Assembly (NCBI GenBank): GCA_023389455.1 | Contig: JAEWEJ010000402.1 | Coordinates: forward strand, 1 to 10,394 | DNA length: 10,394 nucleotides | Source: Actinomycetes bacterium | Lineage (GTDB): Bacteria > Actinomycetota > Actinomycetes > Actinomycetales > Cellulomonadaceae | Reading direction: 5' to 3' | Part shown: positions 1-9,397 of the stretch, piece by piece | Numbering within the stretch: the first letter of the stretch is position 1 | Layout: every line of letters begins with the position of its first letter | Made by a program: the position numbers and the translations under genes | The notes under the pieces: generated by a model | The model's input: the letters and a program-made list of their open reading frames with translations, nothing else | What the model was told of the DNA's origin: nothing | Database searches by the model: none

Positions 1-298
1 GCCACGGACGCCCGGGCAGGACGGGCCCGCCCCGGCCGGCCGGCCGGGGGTGCGGCACCGGACGCGAGCCCGGGCGTGCGGCGACGGACGTCCGCGCAGG
101 GAAGAGCTGCCGGACGAGCGTCTCCCAGCGGCGTGACGTCCCGGCGGGCTGCGGCACGTCGTCCTCGACGTCCGGCACCGGGCCGGGCGGGTACTGCACG
201 GTGCTGGACAGCGGCTGGAACAGCGGGGGCGGTGGGCCGGCGGGCCGGTGCGTCACGACGGGTCGCTCGAGGTCCTCGTCGAGGTCCAGGTCGGTCAC
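1..298 (-). CDS. Unrecognised protein, N-terminal part (runs off window)
   Basis: A minus-strand frame opens with GTG at 298-296 and stays open to the window edge, giving 99 codons. A strong purine-rich Shine-Dalgarno stretch (GGGGGGAGGG) lies just upstream of the GTG, which decides the start. The product begins with an acidic segment (VTDLDLDEDLERPVV). A proline-rich low-complexity stretch follows, then a short possibly helical patch (RRWETLVRQLFPA, about residues 60-72), then an Arg/Pro/Gly-rich tail that contains a 20-bp GGCC-rich palindrome at 30-49. There is no signal peptide or membrane segment in the visible part. It is divergent from the ATP-grasp gene with a 150-bp gap. I do not recognise the family. 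The N-terminus looks like a disordered linker, and the functional domain is probably outside the window. Confidence 0.6.
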   Translation of the reverse strand, partial: MTDLDLDEDLERPVVTHRPAGPPPPLFQPLSSTVQYPPGPVPDVEDDVPQPAGTSRRWETLVRQLFPARTSVAARPGSRPVPHPRPAGRGGPVLPGRPW

Positions 299-448
299 GA
301 GCCCTCCCCCCGGGTCGGCGCAGCGGGTCCTGTCGACGGTACCCGCGTCGACGCCCGCACGGAACGGGCGTTCGGTCCCCGCCTGTGTCCGGCAGCCGTG
401 CGCACCGACCCCGGGACGAGCCGCCGGTGCGTCTGACAGGGTCGGCAC
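299..448. promoter_or_regulatory. Divergent intergenic region
   Basis: This 150-bp gap separates the minus-strand partial gene (start 298) from the ATP-grasp gene (start 449), so promoters for both should lie here. No convincing -35/-10 pair can be read. Two GTCGAC hexamers at 332-337 and 347-352 are the only repeated element noticed, and they may be chance in such GC-rich DNA. An AGGG at 438-441 is the likely Shine-Dalgarno of the ATP-grasp gene. Confidence 0.35.
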
Positions 449-1774
449 GTGACGACCCAGGGAGACCGTGGCGACGCCGCGCCGCCTGACGCCACGGGCG
501 GAGCCTCGCGCACACGCGTGCTCATCCTCCACTCGCGCCAGCCGCTCACCACGGACCCGGCCGAGGCGTTCCCGCCTGACCGGTTCGAGGTCGTCGTCCT
601 CACCGACGCCGACCCCGCATCCGTGCTCCGGGAGGACGTCGCGGCGTCGGTCGAGGTCGTGCGCGCCGGGCGGGCGGAGTGGGAGGCCGTCCTGCGGTCG
701 GTGCCCGGCGCGCAGGTCGTCAGCAACGACGAGTACTGCCTGGTCGAGTGCGCCCGGCTGCGGGCGGCGACGGGCCTGCCCGCACGGCACCCCGAGAACC
801 TCGACGGGTACCGCGACAAGGCCCTGATGAAGCGTCGGCTCGCGGCCGCGGGCGTCCCGGTCCCCCGGCACCTGACCCTCGATCCGGCCGTCAGGTCCTC
901 CCGCGCCGCCGCGGACCACGTGGTGGCGACCGTCGGGCTGCCCGCCGTCGTGAAGCCGCGCAGCGAGGCGAACTCGCGCGGCGTCGAGGTGCTGCACGAC
1001 GTCGAGGCCCTGCTCGGGTGGCTGGCCCGGCACGACGGCGAGACGGGCTGGCAGGTCGACGAGTACGTGACCGGCACGCTCGGGCACGTCAACGCGCTCG
1101 TGCGCCGGGGCGACGTCCGCCCCGTCCAGGCGGGGCGCTACCTGGGGCCGCTGCTCGGGTTCGAGCGCGGCCGGGTGCTGGGCGGGTGGACCCTGCCGCA
1201 CGGGTCCCCGCAGGCCGTGGCGGCGCACGAGCTGAACGAGCGCGTCGTGCGGGCCCTGGGGGCGGACGGTGAGTTCGTCGTCCACACCGAGTTCGCGACG
1301 ACGCCCGACGGTCGGCTCGTCGTCCTGGAGACCGCCGCGCGCGCCCCGGGCGCGGCCGTCTCGGAGGTGGCCCGCGTGCACGCCGGCGTCCAGCTGGAGG
1401 TGGCGCACCTGCGGCTGCAGGCGGGGTTGCCCGTGCCGGAGCCCGACCCCACGATCACGCGCCAGGCCGCGTGGCTGTGGCTGCCGGTGATGCCGGGGCA
1501 GCGCTGGGACGGCACGCCCGCGGTCGTCGGCGACCTCGGCAGCGACGTCGACGTGCACGTCTTCCGGGTGGGGCGCGACGGCAACGCCGGTGCCGACGTC
1601 CGGCTCGGCGCCGCGGTCCTGCTCACGAGCGCCGACGCCGACGGGATCGCGCACGACGTCGACGTCCTGAGCGGCACCCCGTGGTTCCGCGCGACGGCAG
1701 CAGCGGCGGGCGCCGACGCGCTCGAGGCTCCGCGCGCGGCCGTCCAGCGCGGGGGTGACGCACCGCGACGGTGA
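449..1774 (+). CDS. ATP-grasp domain protein, substrate unknown
   Basis: This 441-residue protein resembles the ATP-grasp superfamily (carboxylate-amine/thiol ligase type), which activates a carboxylate as an acyl phosphate. After a disordered start there is a Rossmann-like pre-ATP-grasp domain (VLILHSR at 24-30; VVSNDEYCLVE at 90-100). The linker helix follows (DKALMKRRLAAAGVPVPR, 123-140). The nucleotide-binding strand with its lysine is LPAVVKPRSEANSRGVEV (164-181). The adenine hinge region is around WQVDEYVTG (201-209). The late metal-binding strand is RLVVLETAARAPGAAVSEV (289-307), where E294 is the probable Mg ligand. The usual Asn of the E-x-N motif is Ala, as in some family members. 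The GTG start has AGGG seven bases upstream. The C-terminal 100 residues are less conserved. It is separated from pckG by 287 bp and probably forms its own unit. The substrate cannot be told from sequence. Confidence 0.8.
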   Translation: MTTQGDRGDAAPPDATGGASRTRVLILHSRQPLTTDPAEAFPPDRFEVVVLTDADPASVLREDVAASVEVVRAGRAEWEAVLRSVPGAQVVSNDEYCLVECARLRAATGLPARHPENLDGYRDKALMKRRLAAAGVPVPRHLTLDPAVRSSRAAADHVVATVGLPAVVKPRSEANSRGVEVLHDVEALLGWLARHDGETGWQVDEYVTGTLGHVNALVRRGDVRPVQAGRYLGPLLGFERGRVLGGWTLPHGSPQAVAAHELNERVVRALGADGEFVVHTEFATTPDGRLVVLETAARAPGAAVSEVARVHAGVQLEVAHLRLQAGLPVPEPDPTITRQAAWLWLPVMPGQRWDGTPAVVGDLGSDVDVHVFRVGRDGNAGADVRLGAAVLLTSADADGIAHDVDVLSGTPWFRATAAAAGADALEAPRAAVQRGGDAPRR

Positions 1775-1791
1775 GCGCCGGCGGCGCACAC
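1771..1791 (+). terminator. Possible hairpin at the ATP-grasp gene stop
   Basis: A GCGCC/GGCGC stem (1775-1779 with 1783-1787) has a 3-nt loop and extends past one A-A mismatch by GTG/CAC. It overlaps the stop codon at 1772-1774. There is no T-tract. It could be a terminator of the GC-hairpin type common in actinobacteria, or chance. Confidence 0.3.
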
Positions 1792-2061
1792 GTCTCGTCG
1801 GCCGCCCGCACCAGGGTGGAGCGAACCGTCGCGTCGGGGGTGCCCGCGGCCACGTCAGGCCGGGCCCTGCCCGGGACCCGGGCGCGAGCCGCCGCGACCG
1901 ACTTCCGGCGCCAGGAAGATCCCCCGAACTTCTCCCCGCCCGCGGCTCGCCGCGGAGCTTCCGCAGGTCCACGGTGGAGGAAGCGGCTCCGGTGCGGTAC
2001 CGCAGGTGCACGGGACCACGGCCACGGCGGCGACGCCGTGCCGCACGGGAAGGGACGGACG
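1792..2061 (+). promoter_or_regulatory. pckG upstream region
   Basis: Although a reading frame runs through this stretch into pckG, the protein it would add has no PEPCK similarity, so I treat it as leader and promoter DNA. Visible elements are a CTTCC/GGAAG dyad at 1902-1918 and a perfect CCGCGG-ctcg-CCGCGG hairpin at 1940-1955. CTTCCGCAGG at 1957-1966 resembles motifs in front of aceA, and GATCTTCCTGG occurs on the minus strand at 1921-1911. AAGGGA at 2050-2055 lies six bases before the ATG and is a good ribosome-binding site. No clear -10/-35 hexamers were found. Confidence 0.4.
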
Positions 2062-3885
2062 ATGACGACGCTCGACACCCCGGCCACGGCGACCGGCGCT
2101 CCGACGACCCACGCGGACCTGCGCGCCTGGGTCGCGGCGACGGCGGAGCTGACGCAGCCCGACGAGGTCGTCTGGTGCGACGGTTCGCCCGAGGAGTACG
2201 CGCGGCTGTGCGAGCTGCTCGTCGCCCAGGGCACGTTCGTGCGGCTGGACCCGCAGCGGCGCCCCCGCAGCTTCCTGGCGCGCTCGGCGCCGGACGACGT
2301 GGCGCGCGTCGAGAGCCGTACCTTCATCTGCTCGGAGCACGAGGCGGACGCCGGCCCGACGAACAACTGGCGCGACCCCGCGGCGATGCGCTCCGAGCTG
2401 CGCGGCGTCTTCGCCGGCTCGATGCGCGGGCGGACCATGTACGTCGTGCCGTTCGCGATGGGTGCGGTCGGCTCACCGCTCGCCGAGTACGGCGTCGAGC
2501 TCACCGACTCCCCCTACGTCGTGGTGAGCATGCACCTGATGACGCGGGTGGGGACCGCGGTGCTGGAGCACCTGGGGTCCGACGGCGCGTTCGTCCCCGC
2601 CGTCCACAGCGTCGGCGCCCCCCTCGCACCGGGCGACGACGACGTGCCCTGGCCGTGCAACCCCACCAAGTACGTCGTGCACTTTCCCGAGTCCCGCGAG
2701 ATCTGGTCGTACGGGTCCGGGTACGGCGGCAACGCGCTGCTGGGCAAGAAGTGCTTCGCCCTGCGGATCGCGTCCGTCATGGGGCGCGACGAGGGCTGGC
2801 TCGCCGAGCACATGCTGCTGCTGCGGCTCACGTCGCCGGAGGGCCGCGCGTTCCACGTCGCCGCGGCCTTCCCGTCGGCGTGCGGCAAGACGAACCTGGC
2901 GATGCTCAGCCCGACGCTGCCCGGCTGGACGGCGCAGACCATCGGCGACGACATCGCGTGGATGCGGCCGGGACCCGACGGGCGGCTGCGGGCCATCAAC
3001 CCCGAGGCCGGGTTCTTCGGCGTCGCGCCCGGCACGGGCCCGCGCACCAACCCCGCCGCGGTCGCGATGGTCGCGAGCGACACGATCTTCACGAACGTCG
3101 CGCTGACCGACGACGGCGACGTGTGGTGGGAGGGCTTGACGCCCGAGCCGCCGGCCCACCTCGTCGACTGGCGCGGCCAGGACTGGACGCCCGACGCGGG
3201 CCGCCCGGCCGCCCACCCGAACTCCCGCTTCACGGTGCGCGCGGACCGCTGCCCGACGATCGCCCCGGACTGGGACGACCCCGAGGGCGTGCCCGTGGAC
3301 GCGATCCTGTTCGGTGGCCGACGGCCGTCGACCGTGCCCCTGGTGGTGCAGGCACGCGACTGGGCGCACGGGGTGCTGCTGGGCGCCACCGTGTCCTCCG
3401 AGCAGACGGCGGCGGCCGAGGGCACGGTCGGTGAGCTGCGGCGCGACCCGTTCGCCATGCTGCCGTTCTGCGGGTACCACGTGGCCGACCACTGGGCGCA
3501 CTGGCTGCGCGTCGGCGAGCGGCTGGGGGCCGGCGCGCCGGCGGTGTTCTGCGTCAACTGGTTCCGCACCGACGCCGACGGGCGGTACCTGTGGCCGGGG
3601 TTCGGGGACAACGTCCGCGTGCTGGCGTGGGCGTTGGGACGGCTCGACGGGTCGTCGGCCGCGGTCGAGACCCCCGTGGGCCTCGTGCCCGCACCGGGGG
3701 CGCTCGACGTCACCGGCACGGACGTCGGCGACGACGAGCTCGCGGCGCTGCTGGACGTGCCGACGGAGGCGTGGCGGCAGGAGGTGGCGCGCACCGCGGC
3801 CTGGTTCGACGAGGTGGGCGAGCGCGTGCCGGCCGGGGTGCTCGACGCGCTGGCCGACGTCGAGCGGCGCCTCGGACAGGCCTAA
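2062..3885 (+). CDS. pckG: Phosphoenolpyruvate carboxykinase (GTP)
   Basis: This is a cytosolic enzyme that converts oxaloacetate plus GTP to PEP, CO2 and GDP, the first committed step of gluconeogenesis from C4 acids. The ATG at 2062 has an AAGGGA ribosome-binding site and gives 607 residues, the normal length for actinobacterial GTP-PEPCK. An upstream in-frame GTG at 1771 would add 97 non-homologous residues. Visible family motifs are ESRTFICSEHEADAGPTNNW (84-103), YGSGYGGNALLGKKCFALR with the Mn-binding lysine (217-235), and H250. The kinase-1a P-loop with the reactive cysteine is FPSACGKTNLAML (270-282, Cys 274). Kinase 2 is GDDIAWM (295-301), followed by NPEAGFFGVAPGT (313-325). The C-terminal NWFR (499-502) and WPGFGDNVRVLAW (511-523) are the guanine-pocket region. 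All expected catalytic residues appear to be present. It is followed by a convergent regulator with a 4-bp overlap and then by aceA/aceB, which fits a role in growth on acetate or fatty acids. Confidence 0.97.
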   Translation: MTTLDTPATATGAPTTHADLRAWVAATAELTQPDEVVWCDGSPEEYARLCELLVAQGTFVRLDPQRRPRSFLARSAPDDVARVESRTFICSEHEADAGPTNNWRDPAAMRSELRGVFAGSMRGRTMYVVPFAMGAVGSPLAEYGVELTDSPYVVVSMHLMTRVGTAVLEHLGSDGAFVPAVHSVGAPLAPGDDDVPWPCNPTKYVVHFPESREIWSYGSGYGGNALLGKKCFALRIASVMGRDEGWLAEHMLLLRLTSPEGRAFHVAAAFPSACGKTNLAMLSPTLPGWTAQTIGDDIAWMRPGPDGRLRAINPEAGFFGVAPGTGPRTNPAAVAMVASDTIFTNVALTDDGDVWWEGLTPEPPAHLVDWRGQDWTPDAGRPAAHPNSRFTVRADRCPTIAPDWDDPEGVPVDAILFGGRRPSTVPLVVQARDWAHGVLLGATVSSEQTAAAEGTVGELRRDPFAMLPFCGYHVADHWAHWLRVGERLGAGAPAVFCVNWFRTDADGRYLWPGFGDNVRVLAWALGRLDGSSAAVETPVGLVPAPGALDVTGTDVGDDELAALLDVPTEAWRQEVARTAAWFDEVGERVPAGVLDALADVERRLGQA

Positions 3886-5315
3886 GGCGTCCGCGTCGGG
3901 GCGTGCCGCTCGAGGAACTCGTAGACCTCGGTCTGGTCCACGCCCGGGAAGACGCCCACCGGCAGGGCGGCCAGCAAGGACGCGTGCGGCCGCGCGCTCG
4001 GGAACGCCTGGTCCTCCCAGCGGCTCGCGAGCGCGCGGGGCGCCTCCCGGCAGCACGACGCCTCGGGGCAGCGCGACGCCGAGCGCTCCGTCGTCTCGCG
4101 TCCCCGGAACCAGCGGACGTGCGCGAAGGGCGTCCCGACGCTCACGGAGAACGCGCCCTGGGAGGAGCCCTGCACGCGCGACGTGCACCAGAAGGTGCCC
4201 GACGACGTGTCCGTGTACTGGTAGTACGGGCTGAACCGGTCCTCGAGAGTGAACACCACGCGCGCCGTCCACTGCCGGCACACCGGCTGCCCCTCGATCG
4301 CCCCCAGCGGGTCCGACGGGAACACGACGCCGTCGTTCTCGTACGCCTTGTGCAGCGTGCCGCCCTCGTGGACCTTCATGAAGTGGACCGGGATCTGCAG
4401 GTGCCGCGTCGCGAGGTTGGTGAAGCGGTGCGCGGCGGTCTCGTACGGCACGGCGTAGGTGTCGCGCAGGTCCTCGACGGACAGCCGACGCTCGGCCTTG
4501 GCGTCGCCGAGGAACGCCACGGCCGACGCCTCCGGGATCATCAGCGCCGCCGCCAGGTAGTTCGCCTCCACCCGCTGGCGCAGGAAGTCCGCGTAGTCGA
4601 GAGGCTCGGAGTGCCCCAGCACGTGGGACGCGACCGCCTGCAGCAGCGGCGAGCGCGAGTCGTTGTGCGCGGCACCGGTCTGCGGCAGGTAGATGCGCCC
4701 GTGCGCGAGGTCCGTGACCGTGCGCGTCGAGTGCGGCAGGTCCGCGACGTAGTGCAGCGTGAAGCCCAGGTGCGCCGCGATCTCCGCCGTCGCGCGCTGC
4801 GACAGCGGGCCACCGTGGTGCCCGACGGCGTCGAGCAGGGTCCGCGCGTGCTCCTCCAGCTCGGGGAAGTAGTTGTCCTGCGCGCGCATCCGGGCCCGCA
4901 GCTCGGCGTTCGCGCGCCGCGCCTCCTCGGGGGTGGCCGCGTTCTCCGTCAGCAGCCGCTGCACCTGGCCCTGCAGCGCGACGAGCGCCTCGAGCGCGTC
5001 GGACGGCAGCGAGCGACCCACCTTCACCGTGGGCATGCCGAGGCTGGCGAACAGCGGACCGCGTTGCGCCCGCTCCAGCTCCACCTCGAGCGCGGCGCGG
5101 CGGGTGGGAGGCTCGGGGCTCAGCAGGTCCCGCAGCGGGACGCCGAGCGCGTCGGCCACCTGCGCCAGCAGCGACAGCTTGGGCTCGCGGTGCCCGTTCT
5201 CCAGCATCGACACCTGCGACGGCGCCCGGCCGACGGCGCGCCCGAGGTCGTCGAGCGTCATGCCCCGCGCGGTGCGCAGGTGACGCACCAGCCGGCCCAG
5301 GACCAGGGTGTCCAC
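3882..5315 (-). CDS. ramB: RamB/ScfR-type XRE regulator with degenerate ImmA/IrrE domain
   Basis: This looks like the short-chain fatty acyl regulator family. RamB of Corynebacterium and Mycobacterium is a member and binds upstream of aceA/aceB. From the GTG at 5315 the product has 477 residues, close to RamB (about 474), and starts like it, just before the XRE helix-turn-helix (about 6-66: LGRLVRHLRTARGMTLDDLG, then PSQVSMLENG). A helical, Arg/Glu-rich region follows (about 90-160). An M78/ImmA-IrrE-like segment (about 165-285) has SHVLGH at 230-235 and EANYLAAALMIP at 250-261. The catalytic Glu of HExxH is Val, so protease activity is doubtful. A C-terminal domain holds cysteines C346, C377 and RCPEASCC (414-422), possibly a metal or redox site. 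GGGGAGG lies 14 nt before this GTG, a long spacing. A GTG at 5579 would give 565 residues with a low-complexity extension and has a poor RBS. The gene converges on pckG and is divergent from aceA. The symbol is assigned by family and context. Confidence 0.82.
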   Translation of the reverse strand: MDTLVLGRLVRHLRTARGMTLDDLGRAVGRAPSQVSMLENGHREPKLSLLAQVADALGVPLRDLLSPEPPTRRAALEVELERAQRGPLFASLGMPTVKVGRSLPSDALEALVALQGQVQRLLTENAATPEEARRANAELRARMRAQDNYFPELEEHARTLLDAVGHHGGPLSQRATAEIAAHLGFTLHYVADLPHSTRTVTDLAHGRIYLPQTGAAHNDSRSPLLQAVASHVLGHSEPLDYADFLRQRVEANYLAAALMIPEASAVAFLGDAKAERRLSVEDLRDTYAVPYETAAHRFTNLATRHLQIPVHFMKVHEGGTLHKAYENDGVVFPSDPLGAIEGQPVCRQWTARVVFTLEDRFSPYYQYTDTSSGTFWCTSRVQGSSQGAFSVSVGTPFAHVRWFRGRETTERSASRCPEASCCREAPRALASRWEDQAFPSARPHASLLAALPVGVFPGVDQTEVYEFLERHAPTRTP

Positions 5316-5352
5316 CGTCTCGCCGACAGCCTCCCCGGACCCGCGAGGGGTC

Positions 5353-5444
5353 GACCCGGCACCGGGATCGACCGCCCTGGAGCGCGACCCGCCCTCGACA
5401 CCCCGGCCGCGCGAGGCCGACCCGGCCCCGGGATCGACCGCCCT
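5353..5444. repeat. Direct repeat, 26 bp x 2, in phase with the regulator frame
   Basis: GACCCGGCACCGGGATCGAC and the six following bases (5353-5378) recur with one mismatch at 5419-5444. The 66-bp offset is a multiple of three. If the longer regulator start at 5579 were used, each copy would encode RAVDPGAGS. The repeat is either a duplicated linker peptide or a duplicated upstream site. Confidence 0.7.
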
Positions 5445-5683
5445 CGGACGTGCGGCCGGCCGGGCCCCGGGTGCGCGTGCGACGGATCCCGCGCGCGACG
5501 CCGCGACCGCGCCGCCGCGTCCGGCTGCGGCATCGGTGGCACGTCGGGGGTCCGGGGTCCGGGGTGTCGTCGTCGTCACCGGGCCAGCGTCACACCGCGG
5601 GAACGATCCCGTCCAGGAGAAGCATCTCGATCCTTCCCGGTCCGGTGACCTGACGTGCGCGGATGGGCCGATCTTCTGCGAAC

Positions 5684-5721
5684 CACCGCCTGAGAGGCGG
5701 TGAAGAACCTGGATCCTTCAC
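5684..5721 (+). promoter_or_regulatory. Overlapping alternative hairpins upstream of aceA
   Basis: The first stem pairs CACCGCCT (5684-5691) with AGGCGGTG (5695-5702) around a GAG loop. The second pairs GTGAAG (5700-5705) with CTTCAC (5716-5721). They share the GTG at 5700-5702, so both cannot form completely. If this stretch is transcribed, it could be a switchable leader about 180 bases before aceA. If it is not, the arms may be protein-binding dyads. Confidence 0.45.
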
Positions 5722-5763
5722 AGCGGGCCGTCCGAGCCGCGCGACGACCCGCCCCTGTTGCGT

Positions 5764-5793
5764 GCCGCGGAAGAGTCCTCGATCTTCCGCGGC
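5764..5793. promoter_or_regulatory. 11-bp inverted repeat upstream of aceA (candidate operator)
   Basis: GCCGCGGAAGA (5764-5774) is perfectly complementary to TCTTCCGCGGC (5783-5793), with an 8-bp spacer. It sits about 106 bp before the aceA start codon. There is no T-tract and no upstream plus-strand gene that would need a terminator, so an operator is more likely than termination. The half-site resembles CTTCCGCAGG upstream of pckG. Confidence 0.55.
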
Positions 5794-5898
5794 CGCGACC
5801 ACCCCGCCGCCCTCGTCGAGCGGGCACGTTGGTCCTGGGACGCCGACCGGCTCCCCGACCAGACGGCCTGCGGGCCGCCCGACGCGAGAGGTACGACG

Positions 5899-7257
<1,359 letters not shown>

Positions 7258-7268
7258 CCGTCGGGCCG

Positions 7269-7294
7269 GACCGACCTCTCGCGAGAGGTCGGTC
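7269..7294. terminator. Perfect 26-bp palindrome between aceA and aceB
   Basis: GACCGACCTCTCG (7269-7281) is followed directly by its exact reverse complement (7282-7294), 12 bp after the aceA stop codon. As RNA it would form a very stable hairpin without a U-tract. It could be a terminator, a processing or stability element that separates aceA from aceB levels, or an operator for aceB. Termination or attenuation is favoured because of its closeness to the stop codon. Confidence 0.6.
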
Positions 7295-7376
7295 GAGCCC
7301 CACCCTCGCCGCACGATCCAGCCCTCTTCGGCAGCGGGCTCCCCCTCGTCGCCGATCACGAACCCAGGAGCACGTC

Positions 7377-9041
<1,665 letters not shown>

Positions 9042-9053
9042 CGGGGACGGGAC

Positions 9054-9086
9054 GACCCCGGGCGTCCGGCCGGGACGCCCGGGGTC
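9054..9086 (+). terminator. Strong hairpin after aceB
   Basis: GACCCCGGGCGTCC (9054-9067) pairs perfectly with GGACGCCCGGGGTC (9073-9086) around a 5-nt loop, 12 bp past the aceB stop. No T-tract follows, as is often the case in GC-rich actinobacteria. It marks the end of the glyoxylate cluster. The toxin-like fragment starts within a few bases of its 3' arm. Confidence 0.75.
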
Positions 9087-9088
9087 CG

Positions 9089-9397
9089 AAGGCCAACGAG
9101 ATCATCTCGGTCAAGGACAGCCAGATCGCGTCGATCACTCCGGAGACCGCGAAGTCCTACGTCCGCGAGATGGTGGCGAAGTACCACCCTCTGGACCCGA
9201 GCCTCGTCGTCGCACCCACGGCCGGGAACCAGGCGAAGCTCGCCTCTGCCGCACTGGGGAAGCCACTCGATGGCGATATGGTCCTGGCGATCCCCGTCCA
9301 GGACGTACCGATACCTTCGTGGTTCCTCGACTACGCCGCGAACCACGGAGTGATCGTCCCTGAGCTCGCGGCGCACACAGCAACGAGAGGTCTGTGA
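9089..9397 (+). pseudogene. Truncated polymorphic-toxin C-terminal fragment
   Basis: Reading in the frame of the ATG at 9170 but starting upstream of it, a coherent peptide begins at AAG 9089 (KANEIISVKDSQIASITPET) and runs to the TGA at 9395-9397, 102 residues. From memory of the family, the pattern resembles the extreme C-terminus of Rhs, filamentous-hemagglutinin and similar polymorphic toxins with a restriction-endonuclease-like fold: EIISVKD, then TAKSYVREMVAKY, LGKPLDGDMVLAIPVQDVPIPSWFLDYAANHGVIV. The E-x-x-S-x-K element could be the second half of a nuclease motif. There is no start codon or ribosome-binding site at the 5' end. The homologous-looking part begins just after the aceB hairpin, so the toxin body is missing. 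A short product from ATG 9170 (75 residues) remains possible. Its stop overlaps the next gene's ATG. The GC content seems slightly lower than that of the core genes. Confidence 0.6.

Larger units (their letters stand above)
5316..5898. promoter_or_regulatory. Divergent ramB-aceA control region
   Basis: About 580 bp separate the preferred regulator start from aceA. The regulator-proximal half (5316-5579) stays open in the regulator frame but would encode only Arg/Pro/Gly/Ala-rich low-complexity sequence. The aceA-proximal half is clearly non-coding and structured. It holds two overlapping hairpins at 5684-5721, an 11-bp dyad at 5764-5793, and four GATC-TTC-type motifs: GATCCTTCCCGG at 5629, GATCTTCTGCG at 5670, GATCCTTCACAGCGG at 5712 and GATCTTCCGCGG at 5781. 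By analogy with RamB-controlled glyoxylate genes, autoregulator and aceA operators are expected here. The known corynebacterial RamB site (AT-rich, TTTGC-containing) is not seen, so any operator is diverged. GAGAGG at 5886-5891 is the aceA ribosome-binding site. Confidence 0.55.

Noticed and set aside
30..49. 20-bp palindrome of repeated GGCC at the left end
   Set aside because: It lies inside the Arg/Pro/Gly-coding part of the minus-strand gene and is expected by chance in such GC-rich low-complexity sequence.
295..1092. Long minus-strand frame of 265 codons opposite the ATP-grasp gene
   Set aside because: It is Ser/Arg/Thr-rich with no domain pattern, a typical antisense shadow of a GC-rich gene. 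The plus strand has a clear ATP-grasp sequence.
2473..4281. 602-codon minus-strand frame across pckG and the regulator end
   Set aside because: The composition is Arg/Gly/Val/Pro/His-rich without motifs, it lies opposite a fully conserved pckG, and it overlaps the regulator gene in another frame.
3591..5648. 685-codon plus-strand frame across the pckG end and the regulator
   Set aside because: Arg-rich shadow that spans two real genes on different strands. The regulator's HTH and ImmA/IrrE-like features lie on the minus strand.
5686..5716. CTGAGA and GAACCTGGATCC resembling a thiamine-pyrophosphate riboswitch upstream of aceA
   Set aside because: The 5' GGGGTGCC element and the conserved 3' AATGCC-AGGGA part are absent, and the bases are better explained by two simple hairpins. 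aceA is also not a thiamine gene.
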